Assembly (NCBI GenBank): GCA_030737875.1
Contig: CM060909.1
Location: 35,019,159 to 35,083,158, forward strand
Origin: Allium sativum
Taxonomy: Eukaryota; Streptophyta; Magnoliopsida; Asparagales; Amaryllidaceae
Direction: 5' to 3'
Length of the DNA stretch: 64,000 nucleotides
Shown here: one piece after another, positions 48,447 through 59,321 of the stretch
How the letters are laid out: each line of letters begins with the position of its first letter
Position numbering within the stretch: position 1 is the stretch's first letter
Position numbers and translations under genes: made by a program
The notes under the pieces: model-generated
What the model was told of the DNA's origin: nothing
Seen by the model: the letters and a program-made list of their open reading frames with translations, nothing else
Database searches by the model: none

Positions 48447-48632
48447 GTTTTTTTTGTAAATACTTGTGATGTTTAGCCTCTTTTAGGATTGATACGCTGT
48501 GTCTACCTTGTTTTCTCTTTTTTCTTTTGCCTCCTTTTTTCAATGTACTCCTCTTCGGTATATCAATAAAATGGTAGGGGACCATTCAACCCCGTCGGCC
48601 TTGCCAAAAAGAAAAAAAGAAATTCTGGTTCA

Positions 48633-49048
48633 AGCGCCTTTTAGGTAATAAATCGAAACCCTATTTATATCTTTAATTTTTTAAAGTTCTTTAGGGTACA
48701 AATTGTTGTTATCAAACCTGACACTTAATGTGATGGTGAGGTTCTATTTAAAATGGAGATTGAAGTTTTACTTACTTTTAATTTGATTGTGAGTTTCTGT
48801 TTAATGTGAAGGCTTTGTTTTGTGATGGTGAGGTGCTGTGTTATTTGAAGAAGAAGATAATCAGACAGGTAAGGGCCATTTGAGAACCTACAGCAGCAAC
48901 TTTCTGACCCATGGCACAACACCATCATCCAGACATTGAACTAGTTAAGGAACTTTTAACTGAAGATGATTCATATTCTTGATTTGTGTTTCCTTGAGTT
49001 GTGTAAACTATGTGCATACATGGTTAAACCCTAAATCAATAGTAAGGG
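48633..49048 (+). other. CACTA sequence upstream of the WDR5 fragment
   Basis: About 400 bp of non-coding sequence to the right of the LINE. It includes the plant telo-box-like AAACCCTA at 49026-49033, 16 bp before the WD40 start codon, and AAACCCTA at about 48655. Such boxes are common in 5' regions of plant housekeeping genes, so part of the original gene's promoter or leader may have been captured. Confidence 0.45.
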
Positions 49049-49576
49049 ATGTCCTCCTCTCGGCTTGAATCGAAACAACAAGCGCCGTCGTTACTACACA
49101 CACTCGACGATCACATCCGTGCCCTTTCCTGCATCAAATTCTCACCGGACTCTCAACTTCTTGCCACCACCTCCCTCGACCGCACCATTATCCTCTACTT
49201 CCTGAACCATGCAAATCGCCAGTATTCTTTCCCTCATGCTCTTCTTACTAAAATCCCTACTCATTCCATTGGAATCAATGTTTTTTTCATCTCTTCCAAC
49301 TCACTGTACCTCTCCTCTGCCTCGGACGACACCACCCTGAAAATATACTCCACCCAAGAACCTTCCTTTGATTGTATCTGCACAATACGGGGCCATCCGA
49401 ATTTCATATTCTCATGTGCTTTCAACTTTCAGGTAGATCTGATTGCCTCTGGTTCGTTTGACGAGACAGTAAGGATTTGGGATATGAGGAGCAGAAAATG
49501 TGTGAGGATGATTAAAGGGCATCGGATGACCATCATCACGTATTTTTTATTGCTTGAACTAGTGTCCTTTTATTAG
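49049..49576 (+). pseudogene. WDR5: WDR5-like WD40 protein, truncated
   Basis: An intact frame of 175 codons starts at ATG 49049. Three WD40 blades are visible: HIRALSCIKFSPDSQLLATT, then SIGINVFFISSNSLYLSSASDD with TLKIYSTQ, then GHPNFIFSCAFNFQ with LIASGSFDETVRIWDMRSRK. It then runs CVRMIKGHRMT and diverges into an unrelated hydrophobic tail and stop. WDR5 (about 310-330 residues, seven blades) is the core subunit of COMPASS H3K4 methyltransferase complexes in the nucleus. Blades four to seven are missing, so no propeller can form. There is no intron, and the lost part is replaced by AT-rich sequence. It is probably a captured 5' gene fragment carried by the CACTA element; expression is unknown. 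Confidence 0.82.
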
Positions 49577-50418
49577 GTGAAGGATAATGCCAAATGAAGC
49601 CAGTTCCTAAGTTTCTCAACAAATTGCTTTAATCCTTGCATATACTAGCGTTATTTTTTCATCTACCTTAGTTTGTTCTTTACACCTCCTTCCACTAACA
49701 ATTTCCTTTTTTTTCTTTTGTAAATGTGGATATACATGAACACGAATCAAGTTTCCCCCCTTCCTTTTCCCCTACTTTTAGTTCTAGGTATTCTCTGAGA
49801 GTGTATTGGGTCTGGTTGTGAGAATTGTAAATTGATTGTAGCTAACTACAAAAATGTCTATATTCCCATTGTAACGAGCTAATGTGTTTTGTTCTTTCTT
49901 CTCTTCTCTGGTATGTTCCCTTTTCTAAAAGTAAATAAGAATAGTATACTTTTGCACAATGTTATAATTACACCTTTTATGTAGACCAAAAGTAATTGAT
50001 GAAATTTGGCATTGATATTTGTTAATTCTTTGGCTTATTTGTACTTACAAGTAGGTTAGTGTTAAAATCATTGCGTAAGTTTATAATCCATTGTTATTAA
50101 CATGATCATAATCAACACATTATTTCATGTATTTCAAACACCTGCATAAACAATACTTCAAGTTGATGATAGGTGTAACTCTTACAAAATAGTCAGATTG
50201 TCCTATAAAAGAAGAAGAGGAATGGAAGATCAACACAAAGAATGCATAGGAATTGGTTCAAGCAGTTTTGTTATGTTGCATGTGCTCTCTGACGTTTTGA
50301 CGAAGAGACGATTAAGCACCTATGATAAGTTGACACATTTCAATTTTCAACTTTATCTAGTAAGGGATAACTTTCGCCTTGCCCGCAGCTATATAAGACG
50401 CTGCAAAGGTTTCTTAAA

Positions 50419-50682
50419 GAAGTTGAACAGAAACATATTGTTGTTCACTATTATTTGGTTCAAGAGAAGGTACTTACTCATGAGGTTATGCTTAAAGTAA
50501 TGCGCACAGATGATCAGATTGCAGGTGGTTTTACAAAAGCTCATTCTAAAGCTAAGTTTGTAAGCTTTAAGGATGTTCTTGGTCTTAGTGATCGAATAAT
50601 GCATAAGGGAGACTGTTGCAAGTTAGTGCATTTTCTTCTTAAAATGCTTTCCTTTTATTTTTTGGATATTTATCTCGAATAA
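50419..50682 (+). pseudogene. Copia RNase H C-terminal scrap
   Basis: The frame reads EVEQKHIVVHYYLVQEKVLT, then RTDDQIAGGFTKAHSKAKF. This is the end of Ty1/copia polyproteins (consensus KHI.I..H...E.V....I.......DQ.AD..TK.L). It is isolated from any LTR or other domain and lies in the 12.7-kb CACTA element. Confidence 0.8.
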
Positions 50683-50967
50683 TTCATGTTGATTTGGTCT
50701 TTGTATGTGTTCTGCATGTATGTGCAGCAAGCTAAGGAGTTAGGTCTGTTTCTCAGGTGTTTTGTCCTAGTTTTAGGGAAATTTTCAGTTATAAGGTAGT
50801 GATTTGGTAATTCGGCATCATCATTGGAAAAAAATCAATTCCATAAATTTTTTGCTATCCAGCTTATTGTTTTCACTGAGTTGTAGTTCTATTTTTTGTT
50901 ACATGCTACCAAAATCAGTTCCAAAGTCGAGGACAAATTATATAAAAATGACTACAATTTCAAATTG

Positions 50968-51176
50968 CCATGGCGAAATATTATTTTGCCACGGTCTATA
51001 GTCGTGGCAAAACACAAATCTGCCACGGCTTTGGACCTTGGCAAAATTCAAATTTGCCACGGCTTTGGGCCGTGACAAAAATTTTGTCACACCCAATTTT
51101 GCCACGGCCTGAAGCCGTGGCAAAACTAATTAGCCACGGCCCTAAGCCATGGCAAATTTTCTTTTCTTGTGTAGTG
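50968..51176. repeat. Right subterminal hairpin repeats of the 12.7-kb CACTA
   Basis: At least five modules with TTGCCACGGC and GCCGTGGCAAAA arms, in both orientations, lie within 210 bp of the right terminus at 51176. They are likely binding sites of the CACTA regulatory protein. Confidence 0.85.
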
Positions 51177-51984
51177 TATATATATAATAAATATGTGTAC
51201 ACTCCTCGAGTTCACATATTTATATGTGTGCATATGAATATACATGTTTGCCAAAGAAATGGATGGCCGAGAACAAAATTTTCGAACTTAGAGAAATCTC
51301 TGACTCGCGATTCCTGTTAAGACCACGCACACAAGTTTTCGACGTCGCGGCAATCGATGCCTATTCGATATGCCAACCGATAGTACGCTTGTAAATCTAA
51401 ACAACTCAGGAATGTACGACAAACGATCGAATCCACGGCTCGATATCATTTCTCGAAATCCCACTCGCATAGTCGTAAACCTACAACACATTTACTACTC
51501 AAGCTTCATTTTCAAACTCCGATCGCAGTGTGCAAAAACACGTTAAAACGTGTGAGCATACACGCAACACTACGTCGACAACGGCTCATTTACGTTACAA
51601 TGTAAACGAGAGTTGACAGCTAATGTTTAATTTCGTAAGTGAGCAGGAATTAGGTGTTTGAAAGAGCTACTGGTGAATCAAAATTCTCGACATGCTCGAC
51701 GGAATGACCACGACCAAGTATTGAATAGCTTGAAGATCTTTCCATTTTCAAGAAACATTCTTCTCAACACAAAGCACATCATGTCGAAAGAAGACGTACC
51801 TTGGAGCAAAATGTTAACCAGTATTTCAGTCCGGTTTCCAAAATTATATCAAGCCCGCTCGACTCAACTCCTCGCATGGCTACAAAGCCCGAAGTGTCAC
51901 CAAAACTTCGAGGATTCATGCTTGGAAGGATCGAGAAAGGAATAGCCTCACAACCCCTCGAAATGACCACATCGTATCACACTC

Positions 51985-52375
51985 ACTAGCATCCATCGCA
52001 TCGCATCTTGGCTCCATCCTATCGCCTCTCATCCGCCACCTTCGCATCCTCCACCTTTGCATCCACTACCTGCGCATTCTCCTCCCTCGCATCACACATC
52101 GTCGTTTTCCTCTACTCTACATCCCTTAAGGATGTGACGTTGTCGCATCCTTTGGGTGCGGTGTTGTCGCATCCCACAGGATGCGATACCATCGCATCCT
52201 ACGGGGTACGATTCCATCACATCCATCAAATGTGATGTCACCGCATCCTTCAGGATGCCATGTCATCACATCCCATTGGATGTGATGTACCTACTTCCTC
52301 CACCTGTGAACAAAATACAGCGCATCCCCTTGGGATGCGAAAATTTGTATCCCTTCAATGGGATGCGAATTTTTG
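51985..52375. repeat. Palindromic CATCC...GGATG module array
   Basis: More than ten imperfect modules of 20-30 bp, each with a CGCATCC or CACATCC arm facing GGATGCG or GGATGTG around a 2-6 base centre. The same family occurs at about 37580-37935 and 38326-38425. Centres and spacing vary, so it is not a simple satellite. Confidence 0.85.
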
Positions 52376-52490
52376 CCTAAGAGCGAGGGAGGATGAGATT
52401 TTCTGTTGTGCGCGCCTCTGGGATTTTATATCCTGCTGTATAGTCCCCAAATCTTACTTATTCCCACCTAACCCACTACCTATAAATACT

Positions 52491-52498
52491 CCCTTGCT
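52491..52498 (+). promoter_or_regulatory. TATA box, probable LTR promoter
   Basis: TATAAATA in the context CACTACCTATAAATACTCCC, about 110 bp after the palindromic repeats. Transcription would start about 30 bp downstream, near CATTCTTCACAAGG. Confidence 0.5.
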
Positions 52499-52900
52499 CA
52501 TTCTTCACAAGGGTTGAATTTTGGTTGATTTGACAGCTCCACAAGCTCCTACGACTCCATTAGTGCCAGCCTAGCTCTTGAGGAAGAAGAAGCATACATC
52601 ACTTTTTCCAAGGTATAGCATATGAACAATATGACTCCAAAATACATAGAATCACTTGTAAATGAATGTCATGATGAAGTTGGATGCTTGTAACTCAAGT
52701 TGTGAATAAAAGATCAACGAAATCCTTCAAAGTGGAGTAGGCAACTCACGAACGAAACCACTATAAATCCTCTGTGTTATTTACAGCTTTCCACACATAA
52801 CTTTTCCATGTGAAACGTAATTCTCTAGTAATGGAGAATCTTTGGGTGTTACCACATTTTTTGCCATCAACACCTTTCTCACAGCTTTTCTTAGTAGATC

Positions 52901-55520
52901 TTCCTCATAGATTATGTGGATCTATAGTTGGTAGTTCAAATCTGATCTTTAATTAGAGTTCTCGGTGAAAGCACCAAAAGTTAATGCCAAAAGTGGCACT
53001 AACCCCAGAGTTTAACGAAAGCACCACCCCTTGATGGGGAAAACATAATATAACAGTAAAAATAAATTAAAAAGGGGAAGAAACGGAAAGCAGGGAAGAA
53101 GAAACACAATTTTATAGTGGTTCATCTTGAGATCACTTTGAATACTTTTACTATGATCTTTGCCAAGCCAATTACAAAGGAATACAGATGATTGCAATGA
53201 TCTCCATAGTGGAGATTAATAGAAAATCACAAGTACTGCTGGTTATCAAAGAATCACGATAACCAATCTAGATGACCTAAGTTTTGCTATCTCTGGAGAT
53301 GAAGCTTTGCTATTAAAGGTGAGTAATGGCTCATGGAAGAGAAGGTATACTCTGACAATTCAAGGAAATCCTTTCCCCTTTCTGTTGAAGAGCATGCGGT
53401 ATTTATAGGCATTACAAAGGAGTTGGGCCAGGCTGAGTTGAATGAGGACTTAGAGTAGCCTAGGAAGCCCACACTCGAAATATTAAGTGCATATGACTTA
53501 ATATGGTGGACCGGTACCTGTCCACAGCAGACCGGTCCATAAAATTCATCTTTTATGGATTTAGGTCTTGATATTCAGCTTCGTTAAGCCCTTTCCGGTC
53601 ATCTAATGGATTTTGGTGTGAGTTAACCCTGGATTGATCCTTCTTGGCAATCCATACTACGGTGCATATGATTTTAGTTTAGCCCATCAATTCGTGGAAC
53701 CTTGGAAGGTCCAATTAGCTTGTAACTTAACACATAAATTAGTTTCATGATTATGATCATTGCTGCACAAGTCTCAAATTACCATTTTGCATGTCTACAG
53801 ACCGGTGCCGGTCCATAGGCTATGGACCGACACTAGTCCATAGTTCTAGCTCCTTTTGACTTCGCCTTTCTTAAGGAGACTTCCATGCCTGTACCGAGCT
53901 ATTTCATGAAGTTGAGTCGAGTTCGAGGTTGCGTCGTACTCTTTCCTTATGAGTTTTTTTCTTTCGTGTTCCAAACTGTGTTAACAGTAAGGTTCAGGCC
54001 ATTCCATATATAAGGTCATCCAATTAGTATAGGACATTGAGTATGGACCATGCTTGTCAAGAGCCCACAGAGGCTATAGTCATCGAGCATGGATTACACT
54101 CGGCAAGAACTTAGAGAGGTCAAGGATTCGACCAGAAAGTCCACTAACTTGGATATCATCATGACATACTGGTAGACTTGGATTCGGCTATGAAACTACT
54201 AAATTGTCCAAAGAGAACGTGGACTTGAAAAGTAAGCGGTCCGACTAGATCATGGAAATGGTTTTGAACTTTAGCCATAGTATTCAGTGAACGATCTGGT
54301 GAAATCGAGGACATGATTTTGTATTTGGTTATCGGCTTGGAATGACTGCAGGACTTAATAGAGAATTCGTAGAGTATTTGGATTTGGCTTTCCATTGAAC
54401 TGGATTTTTTGATTGCATAACCCGAATACTTATAAGTTATGAACTTTTGATTATTGTAATACAAAATACATCTTCCGCAGCAAGATGTGTTTTATGGGGC
54501 AAGTGCTAATCCATCTTTTTGTATGGCCATTATACGTCGGATTTAAATGCACTAATTACTTACTAGTCACCATGGATAGCACATAGGAATGATTGAATGG
54601 CTCGAGCTCGAGCAAAGATAAGGAGATGCCAATGAGCAAATTCACTCGGATATAGCACTAGAATCGATTACGTACGGAAATACACTAGGAAGAATCCAGA
54701 GTGACATGTAGTGGATCGGTACATTTCAAAAAAGCTCCAAAACCTGAGTCGGTATAAGTCAGGTTAACCTACAAGGAATTATCAGCTTCGAACTTCGGAT
54801 AGGTCCGCTCATGTCAACTTCAAAGACCAAACATCAGAAGGAGATCAGATTGGCACAAGGTGGTTCAGGGCACGATAGAAACTAGAAGATGTAGCATCGG
54901 ATGAACTTCGGATCGAGGGTCGATCCGAGCGAACAAAGCATGATGAGACAAAGATAAAGAGGAGGGAGTAAAGCATATAAAGCAGATTACCTATTATTGG
55001 TTGAGATTTTTTTTTCATCGGCGCTGATCTGGATCCCAGTGTTGAGTGATCTGACTCATATTTTTTGGACATGGTCGCCTCCCCTGCCAGAATTCCCCAG
55101 CAAATTCTCAGGTTGATTCAGATCGATCTGCGATTACGAATAGACCACATATGGTTCTTATAAAAAAACTATTTATCTCTAGAATATATGTGGAAACTCT
55201 GCTATTTTCAGACTAACTTTCATATATACCCTCTTCAATTCAAATCAAAATAATTGTATGTGTAATTGAGTAGTATAAACAAAAGATTAGTAATATGTGG
55301 ATGTCAGTCAGAGTTCGCCGAATCACTATAAATCTAGTGTCTTTCTTACTTTTATTGCATTTAGTGTTTGTATTTGTGACTATTTACAATAATAATACGT
55401 TTAGGCGTTAGTGACATACTTCTTTACTAACAATGACCATACATCACAATTTTTTTGAAATCGAAACCAATTTCAATGATCTTTTTTTTGGATGTTGTTA
55501 TTTTTATTGAAAAGAATAAA
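52901..55520. other. Non-coding, LTR-like sequence of uncertain class
   Basis: No credible gene is present. At 53500-53835 it carries repeated ACCGGT / CCGGTCCATA words (several inverted), a style seen in some plant LTRs. At about 55310-55370 there is a U5-like phrase, CGCCGAATCACTATAAATCT. I could not find paired ends, PBS or PPT, so no element is called. Confidence 0.4.
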
Positions 55521-58500
55521 CACTACGAGAAAAACTGCATATAGCAGCGGTAGAATCCGCTTCTAATTCGTCGCTAAACAGGCCTTAGCAACAAATTTCG
55601 TGCATAACGGTGTGGTTGGTAAAAACCATGACGGTATCTGTGTCAGATTTTGCGATGGAATTTAGCATGATTTTTCCGACACTTTACTAATTTTATAATA
55701 ACAATAAAACTTCATTTATTAATTTGATTTTAATTTATATACCGACTATTTACCGATGGATAATTAATTTATAATAAAATATAACTTATAAAAGGCGTTG
55801 GTAAATCCTTACTAATTACCAAGGGATTAGCGACGAAAATTAAATCAAGGGTAAACTTAACCTCCCTTTTTTTGTTGGTAATCCATTGTTATTCCCCTTC
55901 TGATCTCTCTCTCTATACACACACACACACACATAATCATCACATACGACTTGTTTTCCATTCAATACACAATCCTAATTTAAATACGGCACAATTAATA
56001 TCAACACACACATCTGATAATCAATGTATTGTATTAATCACTCATCTTATAATCAACATTCAACATTACATAATACACATACTAAACATTCTTACATCAA
56101 AAACACATAATACATTCATAATATTTCATAAACAATATTGAAAAGTACAAACCAAAATATAGTTCTAGCATCTCGAATCCATAACTTGTTGTGGCGTGTT
56201 CCCACTTTTTTGCATCAAAGATGTCTATCTTCCTGTAAAACAAAAATGCTCTAGTTATGCGTACAGTCACAGAAGTAAAGAAATTTACTTTTTATACATC
56301 TAAACAATAAATCTACCTCTCCCCAGCAATAACTAAACACCACAAAATTACCAAAAGGCAATAAGCAAAATTTGTGTAGTATAAACTATCTTCACCGCAT
56401 CACTGAAAAAATGTTACATAGTTCAGAAGCAAACGGAAACTATCTTCTGGCCAATATCCACCTATTAACTTTGTAATATATTTTGAAATAGCATGTTAGA
56501 ATTAGAATCAGCAGACTGCCAACCCGACATAAAAATGAGTGGTCTGTCTCCGTTTATTCTTATAACCTGCAAATAAAAATGTAAATGGCCTAAAAATTCA
56601 TTTAATATTTATCTATGTACAATAGTAGAAACTACAGGCCAACAGAACAGTATTTAATTCCAAGGACTATTAGTTTTGTATGAGAATCTACTCAAGAGCT
56701 TTCACCTGCACTATTTCGAATTTTTAGAATTCAATCCACAAGTTTAGACTATGTTCATAGGGAAACTGAAGGAGAAATAAAGAGATGCAAAATACAACTT
56801 GGACTCCTAGGAATTGCAGAAAAAAATTTGGTGGTAACATATTCAATATTTTATGTAGTTTCAAGGAAATTACCGAGCTTCTTCCCTATTCTTTGTTGCC
56901 TCATGAATTTCCAAAACTAATCAAAGGCTAGTGAGCCGAGCCAGTAATCCGTTGCTGGGTCTCTCCAGCTAGTGGAGCTTCAGCCATGTTTTAAGTATTT
57001 TTATTACTGAGAAATTATTGTAATATAAATAATTAATAAGGATGAATATGCAAAATATCAAAAGAAATTACCATATTCTCTATTGTATGTTGAATCTAGA
57101 TCAATTAATAGTGAAAATAGATCGAATCAAGGTAGCATTAATGTATAAACAGTAGAATTTTCCAAATATAGTATATATCATCACGTATTTACTACCATTT
57201 TCGACTTTGGAAAATTGGTTTGCACACCAAAGACAGAACATATCCTGTATATGAGGCATACCTTGTTATATGCAACAAACCAATAGCTTCTTATTGGAAG
57301 AATCCTGCTTATAATGCAAGTATCGGTGCATAGCTTCAGGCAAAATCAGAGTTGCAGTAGTTAATCAAGGTTGAAAAACAAGACTTCCATAATAAGGAAA
57401 AAGAAATAAAAGGTTATATGCACAGCTTGAACTAAATGAAGAATGTGCAGCACTCATAGGGATTTCCTAAAATATATAAAAAGAAGAATCACCACTTAAA
57501 GTGATGACCCATACACTATTTGAGATTATTACTAAGAAGATCACACATACAACAATCTTAAATGGACTAAGATGAGATAAAGAGATGAATGAAGAAACCA
57601 ATTAACAATGGCAACCAATTCTGTCACATTCAGTTGAATGTCATACAACAAAGGCTTAGACAGTAGTAATGACCGTACGCGTCCACATTTGCAGAAGACC
57701 AAAATAAGAATAATGCAACTGCAAGCATCGATTTTTATAACAAATTAAACAGAGAACGAATCAACAAAATAGCGTTCAACAACAATGACAACAAGAGCAG
57801 TTATAGTCTGAAGAGAACAAAGTTTGAACTGGATGTGAAATATAAACTGAACATTATGAAAATTCGTCGAACAGGTAAACTGAAGCATTTAACCTGGGTG
57901 ATAAAGGTATAAATACTACAATTAACACATAAGTTTAAAATAATTTGAGTATAGGCAGTTGATTATGAAATATATTAGGCATGGTGAAGTTGAAGTTTAA
58001 AATAATTTGAGTGTATAAATACTAACTACTATAACAGATGTTGTTACACCTGCAGCTGGAAGATATGAGAGCAAGCTCAAGTCTTGAATCCAAACAGTAG
58101 GAAGAACTGCAAGAGCTGTTGTCACGGCAAATATTTGATGACTATCTGTATGAAGCCCCATTAAATTCAGACTTGCACTAGCAAACATTGATGCTAAGCT
58201 ATCTCCAACAAGTGTAATGTATTCAACACAAATCGCATAAAGGTCCAAATATAAGATTATCTGCAACCCAAAAAAAAGTTATATTAGTACAAAGAAATAA
58301 GATCAGAAACAAATCATTCCCATTCACCCTATTGTTAGGGAATGACTGAACAACGTAAGTATCACTTCCTTTCAGTTGCCACTCATATCTTATTTCCTCT
58401 TGATCTTCAGTTACATGGAGTTGCTCTTTTTACACTCCATTCATAAGAGTCTTACTTCTAGCTACAACAGGTTCTACTTCATTCATTCCATCAAGTCTTT

Positions 58501-59321
58501 TTTTCTCTACTTCTCCTCATAAGGCCCGAACACAAAATGATAAGTTCATTTTCATTTCTAAATGGGATAACTTTGTTCCTTATCTTCATGTACAAGTAAT
58601 TGTGTTTGGCCTTTATTTATTTATTTTCTTTAATCTCTTTTCTAACTCATCCTATCTTTATTTTGGTTAATTCAAAGACAAGCACTCTATTGTTTCAAGA
58701 GATCAATACAAGCTCAAACTCAAGTATATGCACAGTTCAGAATAAATGATAACCAGGGACTTCATTTACCTATTTCTAGGTCATTTTGAACTATGTAGCT
58801 TATTGAAATTAAGTTTAATATCCTGAAATTAAATGCAAGAACAACAGCAACAAACAACCGCTTCCACTACTAAATGTAGATTTATGCAGTACATCAACCA
58901 AGCAGTTTAATATGATGTAAACATACCTTGTGCGACCAATTTTTTCGGGTATTAGCTACAATCTACTTCAGCTAACAATGGAAATTAAATTGTCCACTTA
59001 ATATTCCCTATTAAGCAATTTCTGAATCATTAAGCTTTTTTTTCTGTTCATGGAAAGAAAACCTAAGAATAAAAGCATTCAATTTGCCATATAGATCATA
59101 AACACGGATGATGCAAAACTACAAGTTATAGTTATTAGCAATAAAAAATCCTAATATTTTCAACTTCCAATTAAAAGTAACAGCAAGCCAACACTTACTG
59201 CAAAGCGGAAGTCGAGGAGAAACGAATCGTGGCGGCGGCTTACTACAAGGCATCAATTAGCTGGATGAGAGGTAGGGATTAGCTACGTGGGAGGCGGCGA
59301 TTAGCTACGTGGGAGGCGGTG
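55521..59321. mobile_element. CACTA transposon, left part
   Basis: The left end CACTACGAGAAAAACTGC at 55521 has the classic CACTA form, followed by subterminal motifs (AGCGGTAGAATCCGC, TAGCGACGAAAATT, GTTGGTAA) to about 55850. No right end is seen before the Tekay LTR at 59322, which probably interrupts it, with the remainder outside the window. The interior is AT-rich, with a CA microsatellite at 55917-55934 and an AVT1-like exon on the minus strand. A minus-strand ORF start MAEAPLAGETQQRITGSAH near 56985 is unassigned. A 22-bp tandem duplication (GATTAGCTACGTGGGAGGCG...) lies just before 59322. Confidence 0.7.
58051..58260 (-). pseudogene. AVT1: AVT1-like vacuolar amino-acid transporter fragment (one exon)
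   Basis: On the minus strand an acceptor (GGGTTGCAG) opens an exon at about 58260. It reads IILYLDLYAICVEYITLVGD, LASMFASASLNLMGLHTDSH, QIFAVTTALAVLPTVWIQDL and SLLSYLPAAG, and ends at a GT donor near 58050. AVT1-type proteins (Aa_trans, PF01490) have the same segment: LYLELY..CVEFI.LEGDNL..LFP...L...G, then LTAL.VLPTVWLRDL..LSY.SAGGV. It spans about two membrane helices. The real protein has about eleven helices and is an H+-coupled vacuolar transporter. The splice sites look good, but no neighbouring exons were found, so this is a captured fragment. Confidence 0.82.

Larger units (their letters stand above)
38829..48618 (+). mobile_element. Full-length L1-type LINE, split by a CACTA element
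   Basis: Flanked by a perfect 14-bp target duplication GAAATTCTGGTTCA (38815-38828 and 48619-48632) and ending in an A-rich tail (from about 48606). It has both ORFs: ORF1 from 38878 with a zinc knuckle, and ORF2 from 44838 with endonuclease, reverse transcriptase and zf-RVT. Removing the CACTA element (40550-44340) and one copy of its AGA duplication leaves about 6.0 kb, a normal plant L1 length. A few stops and frameshifts in both ORFs make it inactive. It is related to, but clearly distinct from, the LINE at 25716-28686. Confidence 0.95.
38470..51176. mobile_element. CACTA transposon (12.7 kb) with nested LINE
   Basis: Left end CACTACACCATAATGCC, right end ...TTCTTGTGTAGTG, with a 3-bp duplication TAT on each side (38467-38469, 51177-51179), the standard for CACTA. 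Both ends carry subterminal hairpin modules TGCCACGGC...GCCGTGGCA. Nearly 9.8 kb of its length is a LINE inserted at 38829-48618, so the original element was about 2.9 kb. It carries a truncated WDR5-like gene and a copia RNase H scrap. No transposase is recognised, so it is non-autonomous. Confidence 0.88.
51177..52900 (+). repeat. LTR-like region with CATCC/GGATG repeats, right half
   Basis: Continuation of 37190-38469 beyond the CACTA insertion. From about 51985 to 52375 it again holds dense modules such as CGCATCCCACAGGATGCGA. A TATA box (52491-52498) follows. From about 52745 comes a U5-like phrase, ACCACTATAAATCCTCTGTG, resembling R/U5 regions of plant LTRs. The arrangement (repeats, TATA, U5-like end) suggests U3-R-U5 on the plus strand. 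Which element it belongs to is unsettled: the Tat 3' LTR is the simplest idea. Confidence 0.5.

Noticed and set aside
53500..53835. ACCGGT-rich inverted words as a transposon terminus
   Set aside because: No paired end, target duplication or coding domain could be found, so no element is called.
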